DNA of 10,898 nt from NBML01 sp029939535 (GTDB lineage: Bacteria > Desulfobacterota > Desulfobacteria > Desulfobacterales > Desulfobacteraceae): positions 1 through 10,898 of the forward strand of contig JAOZST010000128.1 in assembly GCA_029939535.1 (NCBI GenBank), given 5' to 3'. The notes beneath the pieces were generated by a model, which did no database searches, had not been told where the DNA came from, and was given only the letters and a program-made list of their open reading frames with translations. Positions within the stretch are counted from its first letter, which is position 1; the number at the start of each line of letters is the position of its first letter. Position numbers and translations under genes: made by a program. Of this stretch, positions 6,955 through 10,898 are shown piece by piece.

Positions 6955-7500
6955 TTACCGTTTTATCTCTTCCAGAGTTACCTGGTGATTGGTATAGATA
7001 CAAAGGTCCCCTGCTATTTTCATGGCTTTTTCAACTATCTGCCTGGGAGATAAATCTGTATTTTCCATAAGGGCTATTGCAGCAGACTGGGCAGATGTAC
7101 TGCCTGACCCAATGCTTATTACTCCGTCATCAGGCTCAATCACATCCCCGTTCCCTGACAGCAGATAGGTATTCTGGTGATCTGCAGCTATCATCATGGC
7201 TTCAAGTCTCCGCAGATATTTATCAGTACGCCACTCCCTTGCAAGTTCAACACAGGCCCGGGTAAGATTACCATTATATCGTTCCAGTTTTTCTTCCAGT
7301 TTTTCCGAAAGAGTCAGGGCATCTGCGGTTGCACCGGCAAACCCGGTGATAATTTTATCATTGTATATTCTTCGAACCTTTCTGGCCTTGTGTTTTGTAA
7401 CAATATTCCCCAGGGTCACCTGGCCGTCTCCAGCCACAACCACATTGTCCTTCCCACGCAGGGCCAGGATGGTGGTACCATGAAATGTTTCTTTACTCAT
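6955..7500 (-). CDS. hslV: HslV, peptidase subunit of the HslVU protease
   Basis: A 181-residue N-terminal-threonine peptidase related to the proteasome beta subunit; it forms a double ring capped by HslU. The first residues MSKETFHG look like a short leader to be removed, exposing T9 in HGTTILALR as the nucleophile. Numbered from that threonine, D17 (in AGDGQVT) and K33 (in ARKVRR) fall exactly at the expected catalytic positions. GFAGATADA and IGSGS are further family blocks. A GGAG site (7507-7510) lies 6 bases before the ATG. It sits between xerC and hslU, the arrangement also known from Bacillus (codV-clpQ-clpY). Confidence 0.98.
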   Translation of the reverse strand: MSKETFHGTTILALRGKDNVVVAGDGQVTLGNIVTKHKARKVRRIYNDKIITGFAGATADALTLSEKLEEKLERYNGNLTRACVELAREWRTDKYLRRLEAMMIAADHQNTYLLSGNGDVIEPDDGVISIGSGSTSAQSAAIALMENTDLSPRQIVEKAMKIAGDLCIYTNHQVTLEEIKR

Positions 7501-7552
7501 AATCTACTCCAGCTTATAGGATTTAACTCCTGAATAATTTAGCTCCTTGAAT
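7501..7552 (-). other. xerC-hslV spacer with repeated ribosome-site-like motif
   Basis: The 52-base spacer contains AGGAGCTAAAT (7537-7547) and AGGAGTTAAAT (7521-7531), a direct repeat with 16-base period and one mismatch, then the real GGAG of hslV (7507-7510). The upstream copies are too far away to initiate hslV. No convincing promoter was seen, and no short reading frame after the extra copies is supported. Confidence 0.5.
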
Positions 7553-8575
7553 TCAACTTCTTGGATGTGCCTTATCATACACATGCATCAATCTGTCCAT
7601 GGTCACATGGGTATAAATCTGGGTTGTTGACAGGCTGGCATGGCCCAATATTTCCTGGATACCCCTGAGATCTGCACCGGAATCCAGCATATGGGTTGCA
7701 AAGGAATGGCGAAGGGTATGAGGGGAAACAGGAACATTCAACCCGCATTCATTTACAAGTTTGTCAAGGATTCTTCTTATGGACCGGCTGGTAAGCCTTG
7801 AATAATACTTATTTACAAACATAGGTTCCACATTTTCACCCAAAGCTTCTCTATATCTTCCCATGGCATCAAGGGCCCGTTCCCCCACTGGAACCATCCG
7901 CTCCTTGCTTCCTTTACCAAAAACTCTAATCATTTGGTTTTCAAAGTCAACATCATTCATATTCAGCCCATTAATTTCTGAAATTCTCATTCCTGTGGAA
8001 TAAAATGTTTCAAACATAGCCAAATTACGTTTTTCAAGCCAGGTATGGGTTTTAATTGAATCCAGAAGACGGAAAAGGTCATCAATATTTAAAAATCTGG
8101 GAATGGTTTTTTCCTTTTTAAGAAATGGCACCATCTCTGCCGGATTTATCTGAATATGGCTGGATCTGACAAGGCAATCAAAAAAAGCTTTTAAGGAGGA
8201 CAGACGTCGTGCAATGGTAGATTTGCTTTTTTTATTCCTGACCAGGCAGGCCAGGTATTTTCTAATCCATTCCTTGTCCAGTTCATCGATCCTGGCCAGA
8301 AAAATATCATTGCCTTCCAGGGAATTCTCCTCCAGAACCTTGGTTTCCCCTGGCTCACCAGACTTATTTTGCCTGTTTGGTTCATCCAGACCCTGTAGGC
8401 ATTGAGCATCCTCTGAACCATTTGAAGGGACTGATTGACCTGGTTCTTCCGGGTAATCCGGAGCATCCAGAAAAAAACGGATAAAATCAAGAATATCAGA
8501 CCTATAGGCCCTCAGGGTGTGGGATGAATATCCTTTTTCAGCATTAAGGATATTAATAAAAGTATCCAGAATCAT
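7553..8575 (-). CDS. xerC: tyrosine recombinase, XerC type
   Basis: A 340-residue site-specific recombinase, probably resolving chromosome dimers at dif with a XerD partner. All six catalytic residues are present: R197 (STGMRISE), K221 (GKGSKER), H286 and R289 (HTLRH), H312 (LGHASL) and nucleophile Y321 (IYTH). The N-terminal core-binding domain begins with EKGYSSHTLRAYRSD (13-27) but is then interrupted by a hydrophilic linker rich in Glu, Pro, Gly and Asn (about 38-92), making the protein roughly 40 residues longer than usual XerC. An ATG three codons upstream (8584) directly abuts AGGA with no spacing; the ATG at 8575 is 9 bases from it and is preferred. Placement before hslV-hslU supports a housekeeping Xer rather than a phage or integron integrase. 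Confidence 0.9.
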   Translation of the reverse strand: MILDTFINILNAEKGYSSHTLRAYRSDILDFIRFFLDAPDYPEEPGQSVPSNGSEDAQCLQGLDEPNRQNKSGEPGETKVLEENSLEGNDIFLARIDELDKEWIRKYLACLVRNKKSKSTIARRLSSLKAFFDCLVRSSHIQINPAEMVPFLKKEKTIPRFLNIDDLFRLLDSIKTHTWLEKRNLAMFETFYSTGMRISEINGLNMNDVDFENQMIRVFGKGSKERMVPVGERALDAMGRYREALGENVEPMFVNKYYSRLTSRSIRRILDKLVNECGLNVPVSPHTLRHSFATHMLDSGADLRGIQEILGHASLSTTQIYTHVTMDRLMHVYDKAHPRS

Positions 8576-8590
8576 ATCAGCCATTCCTGA

Positions 8591-9196
8591 TCAACCATTT
8601 TTGGAAATCCCGGCCGCCTTCATGACCTGCTGCATATCTTCCCAGACCTTTCGTTTTAAACCAGGTTGTTCTAACAGGGTTAAAGGATGAAATGTGGGCA
8701 TGACCTGGATTCCGTTATGAAAATGAAACTTTCCCTGGAAGCTTTCAAGGGGGACTTTATGGTTTAACAGCAGTTGTCCTGCTCGCTGGCCCAGTGTAAC
8801 AATGATTTGGGGCTGATTCTTTTTAATACATCCATGAATGGCAGCCCTGTCAGGTGCATTACAGATAGATATAGACTGAGGTTTCATGTCCATGGCTTTT
8901 AAAATTTTAAGAAACAGGGCACCGGATTCACCATTAAAAAAAGAACCTTCACTGTCAACAAAAAGCACCCTGGCCTTTTCCAGACCCTGAAAAAAAAAAG
9001 GGCGCGGTTTTTCGGGGGGCGGGACTTTTTTCCGGGGCAGTCCCCAGGCATTCACCTTTTCCAGTGTAGATCCGGAAATATCCAGATCAGTGTTACCCAA
9101 TTCTTTTTGGTGTGAAATATACTGGGAAAAATCATTAATCGTATTAACAAAATCCCGGGAGATGGACTGGATTGTATGTTTTTCTTTGTCCCCCAA
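8591..9196 (-). CDS. diverged uracil-DNA glycosylase family 4-like protein
   Basis: A 201-residue protein whose second half resembles family-4 uracil-DNA glycosylases: IIVTLGQRAGQLLL (131-144), then FQGKFHF...GIQVMPTFHPLTLL ending near 175 with the HP motif (H170), then KRKVWEDMQQVM (181-192). The expected active-site block GEAPG..E is replaced by VDSEGSFFNGESGALF (80-95). Only two cysteines exist (C112, C123), whereas the family usually has four for a [4Fe-4S] cluster; the N-terminal pair is missing. Glycosylase activity is therefore doubtful. The start is TTG (9194-9196) with AGGA 8 bases before; an in-frame TAA, the coaBC stop, lies 15 bases upstream, and no ATG occurs in frame before residue 102. 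A T10 run encodes FFF (67-69). Six bases separate its stop from the first possible xerC ATG. Confidence 0.75.
   Translation of the reverse strand: MGDKEKHTIQSISRDFVNTINDFSQYISHQKELGNTDLDISGSTLEKVNAWGLPRKKVPPPEKPRPFFFQGLEKARVLFVDSEGSFFNGESGALFLKILKAMDMKPQSISICNAPDRAAIHGCIKKNQPQIIVTLGQRAGQLLLNHKVPLESFQGKFHFHNGIQVMPTFHPLTLLEQPGLKRKVWEDMQQVMKAAGISKNG
8990..8999 (-). repeat. ten-base T run in the coding strand
   Basis: Ten consecutive T on the coding strand encode Phe67-Phe69 of the uracil-glycosylase-like gene. It is the longest homopolymer I noticed in the window and a plausible site of slippage or sequencing error; the frame is intact as given. Confidence 0.8.
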
Positions 9197-9204
9197 ATTC
9201 TTTG

Positions 9205-9208
9205 TCCT
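9205..9208 (-). promoter_or_regulatory. ribosome binding site supporting the TTG start at 9196
   Basis: AGGA on the minus strand is 8 bases before TTG (9194-9196), within the 15-base space after the coaBC stop. No other start codon lies between that stop and residue 102 in this frame except non-ATG codons, so this site decides the start. Confidence 0.55.
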
Positions 9209-9211
9209 GTT

Positions 9212-10429
9212 TTATTTTTCTGGTTTTATTTTGCTGGTTTGCTGAAGAATTGTATCCAGCAGAATATGGGCTACCTTTTGCTTGTCCATTAAGGGAATAT
9301 CTTTTGCAGATCCGTCTTTGAAAAAAAGTTTTACCTTGTTTGTATCAGCTTTAAATCCAGATTCCTCTGATCCCACCAGATTGGCTGCTATCATATCCAG
9401 GTTCTTTTTTCCGATTTTCATGAGAGCATGTTTTTCAAGGTCATTGGTTTCAGCGGCAAATCCAACCAGAAATTGATTTTCAGTTTTTAGTTTCCCAATT
9501 CTCTTTAGAATATCCATATTCTCGGTCATGGCTATGGTCAGTTCGTCAGAGTCCTGGGTTTTCTTAATCTTTAGTACCTCAGTATGGAGAGGCCTGTAAT
9601 CTGCCACAGCAGCCACCTTGATTATGATATCTGCATTGGGAAGTTCTGAAAGCATGGCATTGGCCATTTCAGCACAGGTTTTCACCTGGATAGTCTCAAC
9701 TCCAACTGGAGGATCAATGCTGACAGGCCCGGACACCAGAACAACCCTGGCACCTCTTTTTTCGGCTGCCCTGGCAATGGCATACCCCATTTTACCGGAA
9801 GAATGGTTACTGATAAAACGTACCGGATCAATGGCTTCCATTGTGGGACCGGCAGAAATGAGTATCTTTCTGCCTTTTAGATCTTTTTTGGTCATAAGGG
9901 CAGAGAAACGATCAAAGATAAACCAGGGATCAGGCAGCCTGCCTGTTCCAACGGTTTTACATGCAAGAACTCCTGAATCCGGGTCCAGGATATTTATTCC
10001 ATCTTTTTCAAGTATATCAAGATTTTGCTGAACCCGGATATTCTGATACATGTCCGTGTTCATGGAGGGACAGATCATAACAGGAGTTGTCACTGCCAGC
10101 ATGGTGGTTGAAAGAGCATCATCTGCAATTCCATGGGCCAGTTTACCAATAAAATTTGCCGTGGCCGGTGCAATGAGAGCGGCATGGGCCCGTGTTGCAA
10201 GATCAATATGGGTTACAGAACTCTGGGTATCCTTCCACAGGTCTGTCAATACAGGATTTTCACTCAATACCTCAAAGGTTGTTTTACCCATAAAATGCAT
10301 GGCTGAACCTGTCATTGCCACGTTAACATTGGCGCCTGCCTTTTTCAGAAGCCGTAGCAGTTCAACGGATTTATATGCGGCAATACCTCCGGTAATCCCC
10401 AAAAAGATATGTTTGTCCTTAAAATCCAT
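9212..10429 (-). CDS. coaBC: bifunctional phosphopantothenoylcysteine decarboxylase / phosphopantothenate-cysteine ligase
   Basis: A 405-residue enzyme for two consecutive steps of coenzyme A synthesis: joining cysteine to phosphopantothenate (CoaB) and FMN-dependent decarboxylation to phosphopantetheine (CoaC). The CoaC half (1 to about 180) shows GITGGIAAYK (11-20), the active-site histidine H74 in THIDLA, APATANFIGK (87-96), PSMNTDM (121-127) and the catalytic cysteine C157 in LACKTVGTGR. The CoaB half (about 185-400) shows ISAGPTMEAIDPVRFISNHS (191-210), AAVADYRP (273-280), the catalytic lysine region KIKK (287-290) and GFAAET (323-328). Length is normal. The ATG overlaps the stop of the preceding lipoprotein gene (TAATG), so translation is probably coupled. 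The stop lies 15 bases before the next gene. Confidence 0.98.
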   Translation of the reverse strand: MDFKDKHIFLGITGGIAAYKSVELLRLLKKAGANVNVAMTGSAMHFMGKTTFEVLSENPVLTDLWKDTQSSVTHIDLATRAHAALIAPATANFIGKLAHGIADDALSTTMLAVTTPVMICPSMNTDMYQNIRVQQNLDILEKDGINILDPDSGVLACKTVGTGRLPDPWFIFDRFSALMTKKDLKGRKILISAGPTMEAIDPVRFISNHSSGKMGYAIARAAEKRGARVVLVSGPVSIDPPVGVETIQVKTCAEMANAMLSELPNADIIIKVAAVADYRPLHTEVLKIKKTQDSDELTIAMTENMDILKRIGKLKTENQFLVGFAAETNDLEKHALMKIGKKNLDMIAANLVGSEESGFKADTNKVKLFFKDGSAKDIPLMDKQKVAHILLDTILQQTSKIKPEK

Positions 10430-10898
10430 TATTCTGATAATTCCATTCCTGAACCACCATCATTGATCCGTTCACTGATTCTTGGTGCCACACCAATTTC
10501 CACATAGGTATAAATCTGGCTGTCCTTTATGGTGATAACGGCACTGCGAGTGCTTTTTTGAAATACCATAATGGTTGTATTGGGTGATTTAATTTTACTG
10601 ACCACATTCCAATTGTCTTTTTGCATATTATTACTGAAAAAATCAAACAATGATGTGGAGTCAACCATTCCCTTCAGGGCAAGGAGGCCAGACCTGAATC
10701 CGGGAGAGGAAAGCACAACGGTTCTTTCCTTTATTATTTTGAGTTCCTTTGGTATAAGAACATCTTCAAAATCATGGTAAATTGCAGTTGTTTTCTTTGT
10801 TTTTTCCGGTGTTCCTACGGGAGGCGGTGTTGTTTCAGGTTTTGCAAAAACTAATTTCTCACTACATCCTGAAATACAAAAAATCAGTCCAAACCCCA
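10429..10898 (-). CDS. predicted lipoprotein of unknown function (5' end cut by window edge)
   Basis: The frame stays open from the TAA at 10429 to the window edge, so the gene continues upstream; an internal GTG at 10716 is not its start. Translating the edge segment gives a hydrophobic stretch GFGLIFCISGC, ending in the lipobox-like ISGC (cysteine codon 10864-10866), then a Pro/Thr/Lys-rich linker (KPETTPPPVGTPEKTKK). After that comes a domain of about 110 residues with a predicted mixed alpha/beta character (FRSGLLALKG, DFFSNNM, TTIMVFQKSTRSAVITI). This suggests an exported lipid-anchored protein with a small periplasmic domain. I do not recognise a named family with confidence. It is tightly linked to coaBC by a TAATG overlap, which says little about function. 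Confidence 0.75.
   Translation of the reverse strand, partial: GFGLIFCISGCSEKLVFAKPETTPPPVGTPEKTKKTTAIYHDFEDVLIPKELKIIKERTVVLSSPGFRSGLLALKGMVDSTSLFDFFSNNMQKDNWNVVSKIKSPNTTIMVFQKSTRSAVITIKDSQIYTYVEIGVAPRISERINDGGSGMELSE

Noticed and set aside
7547..7556. Palindrome TTGAATTCAA at the xerC stop, considered as part of a heat-shock promoter for hslVU.
   Set aside because: Neither a CTTGAA box in the right orientation nor a CCCCAT-type -10 element at suitable spacing is present.
7553..8575. The tyrosine recombinase as an integrase marking a mobile element.
   Set aside because: Its neighbours are core genes, the xerC-hslV-hslU order is a known housekeeping arrangement, and no attachment-site repeats were found; the tRNA genes at the other end are intact.
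10429..10716. A complete small gene starting at GTG 10716.
   Set aside because: The same frame is open to the window edge and encodes a lipobox and linker, so the GTG is internal.

Overview
The window reads as a stretch of ordinary chromosome from a mesophilic Desulfobacterota (delta-proteobacterial) sulfate reducer, most likely of the Desulfobacteraceae type. This is inferred from protein character and gene order (xerC-hslV-hslU followed by arg genes, an LptM-like lipoprotein after argH), not from a database match. Base composition is moderate and AT-leaning, and every supported gene lies on the minus strand, so transcription runs from high to low coordinates.

Region by region, in the direction of transcription. 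10898-10429: the C-terminal part of a lipoprotein cut by the window edge. 10429-9212: coaBC, two steps of coenzyme A synthesis. 9196-8591: a diverged family-4 uracil-DNA-glycosylase-like protein with a TTG start. 8575-7553: a XerC-type tyrosine recombinase. 7500-6955 and 6903-5458: hslV and hslU, the two-part HslVU protease. 5461-4583, 4538-3348 and 3317-1935: argB, argD and argH of arginine synthesis. 1938-1504: a small lipoprotein with an LptM-like N-terminus and a fibronectin-III-like body. 1507-974: folK of folate synthesis. 990-346: a small transaldolase. A gene-free stretch (345-209) holds one good hairpin. Then comes a separate tRNA unit with a near-consensus sigma-70 promoter (208-180) driving tRNA-Gly(GCC) and tRNA-Cys(GCA).

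The protein genes are packed as one probable long operon. Several neighbours share ATGA or TAATG stop/start overlaps (lipoprotein/coaBC, hslU/argB, argH/lptM-like, lptM-like/folK), folK and the transaldolase gene overlap by 17 bases, and the largest gaps are about 50 bases. Any main promoter lies upstream, outside the window. The cluster mixes cofactor synthesis, DNA maintenance, protein quality control, arginine synthesis and carbon metabolism, a typical housekeeping superoperon.

I found no convincing new biological system, mobile element or CRISPR array. The points most worth a second look are a 15-bp tandem repeat encoding an Asn-Gly-Ser insertion in the HslU I-domain, a second low-complexity insertion in the N-terminal domain of XerC, a uracil-glycosylase-like protein lacking the usual catalytic motif and two iron-sulfur cysteines, and an arginine cluster lacking argF and argG between argD and argH.
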